Shown here piece after piece: positions 1-16,800 of a stretch of 64,000 nucleotides of DNA. The stretch spans positions 3,151,824 to 3,215,823 of the forward strand of contig SSBO01000003.1 of assembly GCA_005281725.1 (NCBI GenBank). The letters run 5' to 3'. The notes under the pieces were generated by a model that did not search any database, had not been told where the DNA came from, and saw only the letters and a list, made by a program, of their open reading frames with translations. The position numbers were made by a program, and so were the translations under genes. How positions within the stretch are numbered: the stretch's first letter is position 1; every line of letters starts with the position of its first letter. This DNA comes from Wuchereria bancrofti. Its lineage: Eukaryota; Nematoda; Chromadorea; Rhabditida; Onchocercidae.

Positions 1-238
1 AATTTTCAAAAATTTGAAACTAATCAATAATACTTGACCTAAAAACTGATTAAACTGAATAACTGAATATTACTGACTTGTTGCATAGTAATTCGAGGAA
101 CTTGTAAAAGGAGTTCTTTGCGAATGAGAGAATACTCGATTTACCTAGCGGTAGTTTATTGAGCTGGACTAGTGAATTTAACTAGAATTAGCTCAATATG
201 CCTATTAAATTATTAATTTATTTCTTATTTCATTTCAG

Positions 239-402
239 GTACGCATGGACATATGAAATGTGTATTTGATCAGCAGCTTAATGCGATGGATACGGTGATG
301 ATGAGTCTTTACAAGCGAGTTTTCCCGAAATGGACGTACAAACCCATCATGCTTCATTCTTTGTGTGCATCACCTAAGGAATCTGAGATGATGGAAATAT
401 GA
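239..402 (+). CDS. TSR1: TSR1 ribosome biogenesis factor, last exon (partial)
   Basis: This is the C-terminal exon of the 40S ribosomal subunit maturation factor TSR1, a GTPase-like protein without GTPase activity that acts on late pre-40S particles. The exon follows a TTTCAG acceptor at 233-238, begins with two bases that complete a split Gly codon, and ends at TGA 400-402. Its 54 residues open with [10 protein letters not shown] and continue with [17 protein letters not shown], which matches the conserved end of TSR1/BMS1-family proteins. The last 20 or so residues are not conserved. Upstream exons lie outside the window; 1-238 looks like the preceding intron. A poly(A) signal candidate (AATAAA) is at 692-697. 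Confidence 0.88.
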
Positions 403-691
403 TTTGCAACGGTTGTATTTTCCTGTTCATGTTATTGTCAATGCTTATGATTTTGGATAATGATTGAAAATTAGTTGGAATTCATTTACTTTAAAATTGA
501 GTGATAGTTATATCAGGACTTGCTTTATTTTATAATGAATTTGAATTTTGACTTCCTTGATCGGATTTTCGAAACGTTAAGTTGCTAATGTGCTTGAAAT
601 CTGAATTTTTGTCAAACTTGTAGTTTTTCATTTTGTTTCTAAATTTTATTATCTGTCGAAATTATTGTTAATTTTAATTCTTTATACTGGT

Positions 692-697
692 AATAAA
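692..697 (+). terminator. Candidate poly(A) signal of TSR1
   Basis: AATAAA lies 290 bases after the TSR1 stop and is followed about 20 bases later by a long T-run (719-735). It is the first canonical signal after the stop codon. Without transcript data this is only a candidate. Confidence 0.4.
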
Positions 698-1045
698 AGA
701 AATCGTGCTGTCCCACATTTTTTTTTTTTTTTTTTAATGATTCTATGAGACGGAAATGAATTTCAAGCATCTGGATATAATTCTGGTAATTCTTGCCGCC
801 TTCTATTGACAATTTTGGTCTTTTATCTCAAACATGCAATATTTCAAACCCTCGTTTTATTCATTTCTTTTGAAGCAGCGTAAGGCACATAATTTGTCAC
901 ATAATTTAGTAACACAAAATCACATCACAGTAGTTATTTTTAGGAACAAAATAGGAGCATAAAATAAGAGGTTATGGATCTGTGCAGTTCATTCATTCGG
1001 TAATGTTCCAAAATACTATTGACATAATAGTACTCTCAATATTTC

Positions 1046-1160
1046 CATCGTAATTCGTGGAAATTATAGGAGGATCCCTTTCGAATGGAAGGATTATAAT
1101 ATTAATATGCTTTAGGGAACCTGGTAGGAACTGGACTAATTAAGCTACAAATCATTCAAA
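1046..1160 (+). repeat. Diverged dispersed repeat, second copy of 84-175
   Basis: The stretch starting CATCGTAATTCGTGG at 1046 resembles the one starting CATAGTAATTCGAGG at 84. The two stay similar through the block ending CGAATG, about 40 bases on. Both are followed roughly 45-70 bases later by a near-identical GAGCTGGACTA/GAACTGGACTA motif. This looks like two old copies of a short interspersed element on either side of the last TSR1 exon. No terminal repeats or target-site duplications were recognised. Confidence 0.35.
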
Positions 1161-1359
1161 ACCTGGTGCTAGTTTTGAATTTCGTTATATGTATTACTAT
1201 AATTGAGTTTGGTACCGTTTAAGATGGTGAAGTAAATTTAACAAAGTTGGGAGTCCAAAAAGGACTTTAACTTTAGTTAATTCCGAATATATTTGTAGTT
1301 TCTAAACAATGCTGTCGGAGTAATTCGAGTGTTGGGTCAACGTTATTGATTTCCAGATA

Positions 1360-2068
1360 ATGGATCAGTCGAATGAGGGTAAATTTTTTACTTCATTAAT
1401 ACTCATTCCAACATTGATCATTTCTATATTTCTAAATTTCGTTATTCATAGATATTCAATATTATTGATTAGCTTTATGATATTCTGTATTATGGCATAA
1501 CATTTTTATTACGTTTTTTAATTAAGACTGATAATTCATATAAAATGATAGTCAATTGATTACAATAATTCGGAATGATATTATTACTAAAAGATTTCTT
1601 TGAGAAATTTCGACCATATTTTTTTTTGCAACTCTGACCTGATTTTTCTTTTTTAATACTATTAGGCTGGTTATCATAAATACAAAAGTTTTAATACATA
1701 ATAATAATATATACATAATAGTTAATAAATATACAACTCTGACCATAAATACATAATAATTAATAGTTTTAAAATCGTTAAAAAAAAAGTTTTTTATTAT
1801 AGAATGTGCTACAACGGAGTTACGTCGTTTTGCGTCATTACTGCGTGAACTTCGTGTCACTGATAGTTGGCATACAAAATCAAGAAGAAAATTTATTCAG
1901 ATTCAGGTTTGTGAATATTTGAAATTTTACAATGTTTAACAACATATTTATTCGTATATCTGTATGATTCAAGCCTAGGACTTGAAATATCCATTTTTAG
2001 AGAAGTATTCAGTAATGGAAGCAAGACACGTAGAATGGGAATATTTAAGAAAAGTGAGTGCTATGTAA
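1360..2068 (+). CDS. Small protein of unknown function (3 exons)
   Basis: I do not recognise this protein. A plausible chain is 1360-1378, 1803-1906 and 1979-2053, each bordered by GT..AG with frame preserved. The start ATG sits four bases after a TTCCAG at 1351-1356 that could be a trans-splice acceptor. The product begins MDQSNEECATTELRRF, has a basic middle (SWHTKSRRKF) and an acidic/aromatic end (EARHVEWEYLRK). If the last donor is not used, translation ends at TAA 2066-2068, giving 70 aa. If it is used, an in-frame exon at 2209-2263 (after TTCTAG) could extend the protein, but I found no convincing end beyond it. No signal peptide or membrane segment is visible. Confidence 0.5.
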
Positions 2069-2859
2069 AAGTGTATGATACTGAAACAAAAGAGAGAAAA
2101 GGAATTTGGGAAAGAATCTTTTTTACTGTTGTTTAAGACGGGAAACGGGAAAATGATTTTAATGTCAAATAAAATTATACAGATATGTGGAAACTAAAAG
2201 TCTTCTAGTATTATACCGTGGTACAACTGGCTCCACTTTCTTTGCGTTCCACTGGTGTTATTGGTAAATGAAACCAGGGCAAATTCATAGCCTGTAATCA
2301 TTCGGTTATTAGTATTTATTTACTCTACCATTGCTATAGTTATTATATTATATAAGATAAAATTAATTAGCCAAAATTATGTATAACAAATTATAGATCT
2401 ATTATAAGTAGATAAGATGATAAATTATCTGATATAGGAAGCTCAAATTATCACAAAAATTGTTGCATTAGAATGAATTTATTCCCAATATATAGAAAAA
2501 TTAACTTTTTTCCGAGTTGCCGAAAAAATTGCGTTTACAAATGGTGAAGTAAATTTAATTGAGTAAAGAAATTTTAGTAAGAAAATTAAATAAATTATTG
2601 CATCTTGAAAATACACCTATGGTTACCATTTACATAATACACGAAAATAATGTAAAGGAAATGACCGCTGTAGTTTATGATTGTGTTTTGAAAGTAATAA
2701 AACTTAAATCTTTAAAATACTTAAAATTGTGAAAGTTACTATTGATATATGTAAGCTGTTAATATCAAGCGCTTTTTTCTCAGTGTCTTTTTTCTCTTCC
2801 AGTAAATATTTCAAGTTATTAAAATTCAGATAGAATAGTGCTTCTTTTCTGGAAGCATT
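2069..2859. other. Intergenic, 3' ends of two convergent genes
   Basis: This lies between the small plus-strand gene and the minus-strand kinase. Apart from the possible extra exon at 2209-2263, no open coding stretch with splice signals is visible on either strand. The sequence is very AT-rich. Confidence 0.5.
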
Positions 2860-6561
<3,702 letters not shown>

Positions 6562-7864
6562 TTTGTCAAGAAAAAGAAATAACTGTTATATTTGGATATT
6601 GAATTAAGCGAAAAAAAAGTGATGTATGTCGGATGTGAAATATGAACAATAATTAAGGAATCACTGAACGTTTCTCCTGAAATGAATTTTTCGAATGACT
6701 ATTATTTTATCAGTAATATTAGTAATTGAATTACATTAAAAGCTGATGAGAAGATGGATGAGTAAAGTTCAGATAAGATGAGATGAAGGAATTTTAAAAG
6801 TTATTTCTCTTTTTTCTATTTTACTTCAGTGACAGTTTGTTAAGTATTACTTTGAAATAGTCCAAAAATTTTCTACTTTAGCTATACTTATCTATTATTC
6901 AATTTATTCTGGCGAAAAATATCTGAATAATTATTTTGAAACTTTGCTTTACATATTTTTTTAAAGATGATATCATTAAAAATTATATTTCCACAATTAT
7001 TAAACTGTCTCTCTTACTTTTCACTTTATCTGTAAATAATGGGCTTAGAAGAAAAGAACAAAGAAATAAAATAATCCAAAAAGACAAGTGAAATATTAAT
7101 TATCCTTACGTATTTTTTAAATTATTTTGTGTTTAAAAATAAAAAATATTCGGAATTGCTCCTATCACCTCGGGAAAAAACGAGCCCTTTGATGAGTTGG
7201 CTCGTATCAAACCACTTCCTGATTCTGATGAACACAATAATAATATTGCTGTTTTATTATGACTTATTTAAATTATTTTTTAATCTTGTCAAACAAAAAA
7301 AAACCAGCAAAATTTATATAATTATGCAAATTTTTTTAACAGTCTTATTTTAGATGCATCATTGAAGGATACTTTATCCTGTGATACGTTTCATCGACAT
7401 TTGTTATATATGTTTATCATTTCATAATTGAAATTATTTACTTCATACTAATTCATTTAATTTATTTAGTCAAATATTTTATCTCAATAACAGAATATAG
7501 CATTATTAAAATTTTTGAGAAATTATAAGATTCAGTTCTTATAAGAGTAGCTAAATTTCACTCTAATTAATTTTTATTTTTTTTTTTTTCAAGCTTATCT
7601 TTTCATGAAATATACAAGAAAGAAGAAAAAAAGTTAAAGGATAAGCAATATTTTTCTTTTTTTTCTTGCCTTTTATTAACTAATATTTATTTCTCTTACA
7701 AATTAATTGAACCCACAAATTGTATTATTATGTTAGTTTTTCTGGGGAAAAAAGACAAAGAAAAAGGTATATTTTATTGTATATTTTATTTACAAATATG
7801 CGGAATTTCAAGTAATATTTTTTATTTTTAAGTAATTTTGGTAAATTTTAACTGATAATTCCAG
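6562..7864. other. Divergent promoter interval, kinase / WASHC4
   Basis: The kinase (minus) and WASHC4 (plus) are transcribed away from each other, so this stretch should hold both promoters and the 5' end of WASHC4. I could not identify the WASHC4 start exon. One conserved-looking segment at 7142-7250 is listed separately. Several long T- and A-runs are present, for example around 7575-7590. Confidence 0.5.
7142..7250 (+). other. Possible WASHC4 N-terminal exon without a usable acceptor
   Basis: One frame reads GKNEPFDELARIKPLPDSDE. By its position and its acidic/leucine-proline pattern, this resembles the segment preceding the first recognised WASHC4 exon in animal homologues. The frame could leave through a weak donor after GCT at 7250 and join exon 7865 in phase 0. 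Upstream, a TAA at about 7140 closes the frame, and there is neither an ATG nor an AG acceptor between them. It is either a broken or mis-assembled exon or a coincidence. Confidence 0.3.
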
Positions 7865-10800
7865 AACGATTGTTTCTATCATGTGAAACCGAAGGTGGCA
7901 GAATTGACGCATAGTGGAAATGCTGTTGTCGACAAATGTATCATTACATTTTCCACTCTTATCATGGAAGTTGATATTCTGATGGAAAAAGCACGAAGCA
8001 CATTCTACAATGCATTGATTGTTTACGGGGAAGATGGTAATTTGTGATAATTTTGTAGGAAAAAAAAACATAGGAAATATTATTAATGAAGTAATAAAAT
8101 TGAAAGAAAACTTAGATTATCTTTCTACTTATCTATTGTCAGTTATCGTAATTATTACCAAATAATCTATGAATTGAGAAATAAAAAGTTTCTTCTTTTT
8201 TGATAGCTGATGGATGCTTATCATCAGAAGGTGGTACTGTAAAAATGATCGGACAATTTTTGCCACAACTTCAGCAACTTCATGTTTTTGTCAATCGTTG
8301 TTATGAAGTATTTCATAATATCATTTCTCAGCTTCATGCTTTTCTTTCCTTAAAGTAAGTTTCATTTACTTTTTTCAGAATTTTCCTCTTTTATCTTGAA
8401 GAAAATGGATTTTTTTTTTTTGATAAGTGAAAAAAAATGAAGTTCCCTAGATATTATAAAATCGGAAAGCTTATCAGTCTTATTATTATTATTATTATTA
8501 TTATCTTCTCTATCTTATGCTATAGGAATATGTAATTTTGAAAGAAAAAAAAACTTTTTCTGATAATGATAAAATTAGCTATTGAATAATCGTTGGCGCA
8601 TCATATTTTTAGAAGCAGTGTTTTGGAGCAAGCACAAGAGAGGAAGATGATGAGAATGTGGCACTCACTTGGATTACTATTATCCATTTTGATTTCATTT
8701 GATGAAATTATACATCAACAGTCAACCTTACAACAACATTGGCAATCATATTATAAGTACCAACAAATGTTTTATAACTTTAAACTTTCTAAATGAAATG
8801 GTTTTGCAAAGTATGCTAATTTTTTAAAGTATAACGAATAAATTTATCTTCAAAAGAACTAACTTCATTTTAAATCAAGAATAGCTAATTAATTTGATTG
8901 AAATGGTGAGTTGAAAAAGAAATGAATTGAAATAAAGTTTGATCATAGCAAGGAAAAATAAAATTGAAATTGAGAAAATTTGGAATCATTTAAAATAAAA
9001 ATAAATATTATATTTCTATTATAGGTTTTTCATTAAAGCAATTGAACATAAAAAGAATAGGATTAATAGCACAAACAAAGTTTGTGAAATTCAGTTTATA
9101 AGTCTGACTGGAGTTGATTGGTAATGAAATGGAAAACAAGTAGTGGGGAAGGTATATCTAACTATTAGAATATAATTTGATTTTTTGATTTCTGATGATA
9201 GAGCTAAAAATTACGGACAAAACATCTGGTGATCTTTATTTGGTATCTGATCTGCTTTATCATCTTATAATAGTAGTAATCTCGTCTTTTCTATTTTTGA
9301 TAAGCAAATGATAAAATGAGATTACGATATGTTTAAGAAAGTATGTAATTGGATTAGTTTTCCCAAATATTAGAGCGATAATATTTCATTGTTTTCCTAT
9401 GTTTTCACATTCCCTAACTTTCCTCAAAAAGAATAGGATTAATAACACAAACAAAGTTTGTGAAAATTCAGTTTATAAGTCTGACTGGAGTTGATTGGTA
9501 TTTTTCAAAAAAAAAAAATTTTTCAAAAAAAAAAAACAAAGAAATTTTCCTTATATTTCTTTTGTATTTAGACTCCGAATCAATTCAGTAATTTGAAATT
9601 TAAAAAAAAAAGTTTCCAGAGCAATGCAACTGGTAGTTCATAATCCATCTCAGTTTGGTGCAGAATCAGATTTGTTACAACCTCTTCAGCGGTTAATTGC
9701 AAACATCGATCAATCAATTATGAAAGCTAATCTTTACAAAGTAACAATTTAACTTTAATGTTTAGTAATGTTATTGGAGAATTAGAAAGTAGTCAAATAG
9801 TGACCTAAGCTTGGATGATTATTTGACTACATAACGGTAATGTTGAAGCACAAAGGACAATATTTCAGGAATTTTAGCTGATCATTTGGCCATTAAAGAT
9901 TAAACACTTAGGCATCTACCGGGTAGCTTGAACTTAGTTTTTATACCCCTTTATGATGAGTATAATCATTGAGATAATAAGCTACAGAATGATTAAATAT
10001 ATTAATAATTTTAACTTACATTTTTCAATTTATGCTCTATTTCATGGGGAATTAACAAAAATTAATGCAACTTTGCTAAAAAATTCTGAAATTAATTTAC
10101 TCATTCTCAATTATTTCCGGAATTTAACATTATGTTACATATAAAAATTTCATTTCATTGTTTTTTCTTTTTTTTGTCAGCTAATTTATTTATTCGTTTG
10201 TTCTACAGTTGTTTTAGATACATTTATATTAATGATATGTTTGCAGAATTGTTGTAAACAAATGTTCGAGAGAAATTTACAGGAGGATCTTCAATTTAAT
10301 GAACGAATGAAAGGAATAACAATTGAAATGTTCGAAAAGTGGGATCGGGTAGCTAGTATGTATTTCTTATTTCATTTTAATACTTTTAAACAAATTTTAT
10401 AACTAAGTAAAATTTATATGAATTTCATTCAATTTTCGACTAAAATTTTTATTTCATGTCGGGATTTTAAATAATTTCAAATCTTTACGAATAATTTTAC
10501 AGATTACTCATTTTCAATTAAAATTCTAAACTAACTGTGGTAATTTTTCTTTATAACATGGCATGTTTCAGCGGATGATGTGCCGGATAAACGTAAACTA
10601 ATGGCGATCGTTGCCCTTGCCTTATGCCATATGTTCATATTTCGAACAGTTGATAAGAAAATGATGCGAACCATTTGGAATAGCTATAAAAAGGTATGTA
10701 AGGAATAATACGATAAGATATAGTCTTGAGATTAATTTAATTAATCTTCATAAGTAATAAGTCGAATGTACTCTCCACAACATTTCATATTGATAATTTT

Positions 10801-13800
10801 GGGGTTAGATTAAATGAAATACCAGAGTTTTTATAGAAGTCAAATGTAGATGTCCAAAAACTGAATAAATTTTGTTGATATTTCTATTCCAAATATAATT
10901 CCAGTATTAAATTTTTTTCTTTTTCTTTAACTTTATGAAAGATTATGATAAATATTTTCTTATTATAAGAAATATTTTCGTTATTTTGGCATATATACTA
11001 AATGGAAATAAGCAAATTTATTAAAGAAAAATATTTCGAACCAGGTATCTTATATCGGTTGTTTTTCATTTTCAAACTTATTTTAGCTCCCAACATTTCA
11101 TGTGTGTGGATACGTTATTTGGTCGCCATGTGAATTTATGCTGGAAAATTTGACTGAAGTGGATCGTGTGATTGATAAGAAAATGATAGCTGCAATGACA
11201 GCTGCAAAATCTGCTCAGTTTATTCAAAATATGGAAGCACTACCACGAGAAGCAACTAATGCAATAAATGTTGTAAGTGAAATAAATTTTGTAGGCGAAA
11301 TTTCAATATTCCAATTTTTCCTTCAAAAGTATTCTAGTGTTGATTGATTCAAGCATTTAGATTAAACTGAATTACTACCGGTTCCTAATAATATATTTTT
11401 TTTTTCAACGGACTGTCTTTTTTTTACATTTCATTTTGTGTCTGTATGTGTTTTTAAAAATATATTTTATGTTTGGTGATGATAAGTAAATTTATTTAGT
11501 AGTTTTTGTTAATTATTATACTGCAATACTGCAATTCTTTGTTGAAAGGAACATTTGTCCAGCTTTTTGTGATATGTAATGTTTTGAAATATTTTGCCAA
11601 CCAGTATTTTTAAAAAATTTTTGCACCATAAAGGCACTGTTTTTTATTTGATAAACTTTTACCAAAATAACTGATCTTTAGATAAGCTATGTAATTTTTC
11701 CTCTTTTTTTCTGAAAAGTGAAATAAAATTCACGTAAATATACTAAATCTCAGAAATTTTAACTGAAAGAAGAAAAGAAAAAACATTGTCACTATTGTCC
11801 TTAATCAGATCCAAAAAAGAAACGTGAATAGTTTCGTATTCGATGCAAAATAATTCATATGTTTATATTTCAGTTAGATGAATGGAAATGTGATATGAAT
11901 GAAAAATTAAATGAGACATCTAAACAAATATCGAGGGATCATTTGGCATTGCGAATTTCATTGTTTTTGCGAGTATTTTTTTTTTTCTGTGTTTAAAATA
12001 AAAGAATGATAGTTACTTTTACATTATGATGTTTGTTCCATAGTTTTCTCGAAAGTTTACAATCACCTATTATCTACTAAATTGACTTATCGTTTATTAT
12101 ACTTTACTCGTAACTTTAAATTAAGATTACTTTTGAAAAACAATGATTATGACAGTACAAAAAATTAAAACATGATACGTAGTCTGTGAGTATGTTGATC
12201 AGCACACTTATTTCATATTAAAATATTACGTATTGCAAGAAATTTATACGATTAAAGGTTGAAGAAGATGAAAAATTTTTAAATATTTCAATTTTTATTT
12301 TCCAGGGTATTCGCTATGCAGATTTATTGTGTCGTCTTTTAAAAACTTTAATGAGTAGATTGGTGGTAGAGCAGAAAGCTATATCACGTAGTTCAGCTTC
12401 AGCTGCATTTCGTTTAATTGAAACCATTAAGGTATGTTTTTAATTTTTAACAATAGACTGTACTTTAACATATTCAGTATCAGTATTTCAAATTTTGACA
12501 TACTGTAAGAAATGTTTCGGATCTTTAATAAACTTTTCTGTGTATTAATAGCGGGATATATTAACAAAATGAACATTCTTGAGAATTCAGAATTTGAAAA
12601 TGGCATCGTTAATACTTTTAATATTATTCTTTCTTCGCATTTTTCGTGTTCAATTGCTTCTCTTCTTTCTGTCTCAGTTCGGAACAAAAAAAAGATATTG
12701 TTTACTTAAATTAGACAAAATTTATAAAAATGAAATTGCATGATATTTTCTTACTAATTTTGCACATAGCTAAAAATAATTTGTATTACCTTTCAATTAA
12801 TTTATAGGAAATCGAGGAGATATTTTGGAAATGGCGATATGATATTTTAGAAAGTTGTCAAGAAGCATCTCAGTATTGTAATGCTAAGCTGATTCATTTG
12901 ATCAGTGCAATGCATCAGACAATTCGTAGCGAATCAGATTTTTCCTATCGCACCGTTGATACACTTTCTGCTTTAACTGTTGCTGAGAATGCTCTTTCGA
13001 GCTCGAGTAAGTGTTCACTTGATTAAACAGGCATTTTTGTACAATTTTCCTACATTTTATTACTTAAAACACAAGTATATTAGCGAAAAAAAAAACTTCT
13101 TTTGGTTTCTTTCGAATTTTTATACTTTTTGAAAATTTTCTTATTTTTTCAAAGTTACTATTCTAATATTTAAAACTAATTTTTGATAATTCAGTTTCGC
13201 GAACCAATTTAATCGTTGCTAGCACAGCATTAGAAATGGCTTGTTATACGGTAATTGTCTTTTTTTTTTTTTTCTTCCTTTTGATTCTTGTCTTATTTTT
13301 ACCTTGCATATAATTACATATAAGTTACCTTGTTTTTTTTTAAGTTTATAATTAAAACTTACAGAAGTATTATATTTGCTCATTTATGCATAAATTCATA
13401 TGAAATTAACTTATAGAAAATTTTTATTTCAATGAAAATTTGCTAAATTGTTGATTATTTTTTAGAAAATATTTCGTGGTAGTGATGCTGAAAAAATGGA
13501 TGAATTATTTGTACGTCTGGAAACTCTCTCATCATTAGGAAATATTGTTTATCGCACTTGTAATTGTTCCTTTTTATTCTGGCATCGATCGTTTATTGCT
13601 GCATATTTTAGTGCAATCATCGAAGATACCAACTCGCGACCTGAAGTTTGCTTTTTTTTTGTTCAAGTGTGATATTATTTGGCGGTATCATCGGATCGAC
13701 TTTTAACGCTATTACTATATAAAATATATGTGAAGTGCAACCAATTTAAATGTAATTTCATGATTATATACTTCAAAATTTTAAATTTCATTTTGAAATT

Positions 13801-16800
13801 TAATATCTCTTACAGCTTTTCTTTGATGCAATTAATGACATAGAAACAATATTGGGTTCAGATGAGAATGAGCTGAATATAAAGGTTAAAGAGTCGGTAC
13901 GGGAGGAATTGTACGAGTTATACGAGAAGGTTAGAATCTGGTTGTAAAAGTAGCGAATAATATACATTTAAATATATAAAATAATACGCTGTGTTTCTAA
14001 TTGGCTCATTATTTTATTTTAAAGCACGTATTGGCTCTAACTTTTTAATAGTTTTGTCGTAGTATTTTTTTTTTTTTTTTGTTACCAAAACATTTTCTAT
14101 AATTGAAATCTTGATTTGCATAAACACAATAACTATTATTTCAATAAGTCGGAAAATAACTGTTGTTTAGCTTTTTTTTTCCGATTTTTCTCTTTTTCTT
14201 CACCCATTTTTGTTGCTGAAATTGCTATAATGTTTGAGAATCTAAATTTTGATAAAATAAAGCAATTGTCAGAGTTTTTTAAATGTCATTACATTTAGCT
14301 AAAATTTCACATCAAAATTTGTTACCTTATTTACAGTCTAATTTTTCATAGCATGGTTATGTAATATCTCAGATGTAGTGAAACTATTTTCAGATGTAAT
14401 GAAACTATTTCCAGCTTTATTTGAAAAAATTATGCGAAACAGTAGAAACTGATTTACGATTAACCGTTCATTCTCATCTGCAACTGGATGATCGTACGCC
14501 AAAAGACCCGATGCATGATATAAACATGCGTTTAGTCAACTTATTGCAAGTACCCGCGGTGCAACTGTTTGATCGATTAATTGATATTAAGAGTAATTGC
14601 TACTTTTTTGAATAGTAAAACGAAAATATGATTAGGATATTACTCATTTTAGAATGAAAATTACTACCACCATTATTACTATTACTACTTCTGTTATTGT
14701 TGTTATTATTATTTATTACTATTATTGTTATTATTTTATTATTATTGCCGTCAGAATTTCCTAAACATTTAGCTAAAAATGGGAGAAGTTAATAAATTTA
14801 ATAAAAACAAAGAAGGCCTTAGTGGCAGTAAATGGGCAAATTGTTTGCTAACTGAAAAGACGGAATACAAAATTTTTGTAAGAGTATTGAACGAAATAGA
14901 TTTTTCTTCTCTCTATCTTCCTTTTCTCAAGTTATCGAGATTTTAGGATATGTTGAGAAATATTTGGAAAGTACATTCTACAATTTGACAGCTGTCGCTT
15001 TGCATGATTCGAACACTTACATGGCAATGAGCTTATTGGCTAAACAAAAGTATAATTTAATCTTATGTCAGAGTCGTCTACCATTCCAAAAACTTGACCA
15101 AGGCCCAGATGTGTTATTTGTTGCTCGAAATATCGATTCATTTGTGGAAAGTTATGATTATAATTTAAATGAACAGGTATCTAATTTCAGATTTCTTCGG
15201 AAATTTTTAGGTGAATTCCAAAGTTTCAGAAATTTTAAGTTACATATCATTTATAAGGTTATTGTATCTAAATTCATCAGAGCGGATGAAAAATTTTGAT
15301 TAATTATTGGTCATGAATTGCGATATACCAGTTATAATCCAGCTAACTTCATTGTTGAATTATGATTTCCGCAACTGACTTTATTTAAACTTAAAATGTT
15401 GTAATTATAATTCAACCGAAGGTTGATTAAAATCCTATATGTAAATATTAAAATTCTTTTATAATACTTACTAAGCCTAACAGTGCAGTTCTTTTTTTCA
15501 TGCTTTCCCAACTTTGGTTAATCTAGTTTATTTGTTATTAACTTACAACAAATTTTATATTCGAAGTGTTTTGTCCATTATTCATTCTATTCCACTATAT
15601 TTTTGTTTTTTATTTTTTATTTATTTTTTTTTGTGGAATTTGAAAATTATTTTTATTCCAGTTCTTCATCGAGAAAGATAGTAAAAGCAAGCAATTAACA
15701 ATATTAACAGTAGAACATGTTGCTAATTCAATACGAACCCATGGTATGGGTATTATGCATACGACGGTATGATTAAATCCAATTATTTTTTACATTTTCT
15801 TCCATAAGAAAATAATTCATTTTCCATTCCAAATTTCTTTCTATAGCAGCTAGACAATTTTCCATAAATTTATTCATAGATTGTTTTTTTTTCTATTCAT
15901 AAACATAAATTGATCATTTTCAAAAATGATCAATTTATTCTAAGTAATGATTAAGTGATCTTTAAATGTTCAAAAACCAAAAAAGGAAAAGACATTCTAT
16001 TATTTTAGTTTTGCTGATTAGAATATATTATAGATCAATCATGCTTATCAGTTTCTCAAAAAAAAATTCTATATTTTCTCACAACTCTTATACGATGATC
16101 GTATCAGGAATCAGTTGATTAAGGATGAGCGATATTTTCATGAAAATGCTGAAAAACTCGAAAAAATGGTTAGTTCCCGGAAATATATGAACAGATTCCG
16201 TTCTTTTATCTTTTTTCTTCTTCTTGATTAGAAACTTTCTTCTTCTGATTATTTTTGAGAACTGAAATCTACTTTGAGGTATGCAAAGACCTCATTGGAA
16301 TCATTTATTCTAAGTAATTGATTCAGTGATTTTCAAATGTTTAATTCTTAACTCTTTTCCATATCTTTTTCCATATAAAACAATTTTTTAATGCTGAATA
16401 AATTTTTTTTTTGAGAAGAAAGTATTTTTGCTTAATTAATTTAAACAGTTGGAAATTTCTTTTTTCTTTTTTGATTTCTTTCATAGTTCCATTTAATTAT
16501 CCCATACTTAGCAAGAGATTAAATTTGACAGGATTTAATTCCTGTTACATTTCAGTATCCAGTAAGTCGAGCGCAACGTTTCAACGCTGCAATTCGGCTT
16601 CTTGGTGTTGCGGATGATTTTTATTTGGATAAGTTGCGTATTTTGATCACTGAGATTGGAAATGTTATGGGTTATGTAAGGCTTGTTAGGTCAGTGGTCA
16701 TTTTTTATTTCATTGTTTATTATTTTAGTATAATTAATAATTTAACTAATAGAAGATCAAAGTGAGTTGTTAACTGAGTAGCGGTTTTAGTAAATTAAAT

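Larger units (their letters stand above)
403..1359. other. Intergenic, TSR1 to small gene
   Basis: No coding exon is supportable here. The stretch holds the TSR1 3' UTR, a homopolymer T-run at 719-735, and a segment at about 1046-1160 that resembles part of the TSR1 intron at about 84-175 (see the repeat entry). Confidence 0.6.

Noticed and set aside
1552..1860. 102-codon minus-strand open frame
   Set aside because: It lies across the intron and exon 2 of the small plus-strand gene, has low-complexity Ile/Val/Lys content and lacks splice context.
9026..9122. Possible WASHC4 exon after TATTATAG
   Set aside because: It is open and in phase, but the conserved HNPSQFG segment is reached only by joining 8756 to 9620. 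The block is part of a duplicated intronic segment.
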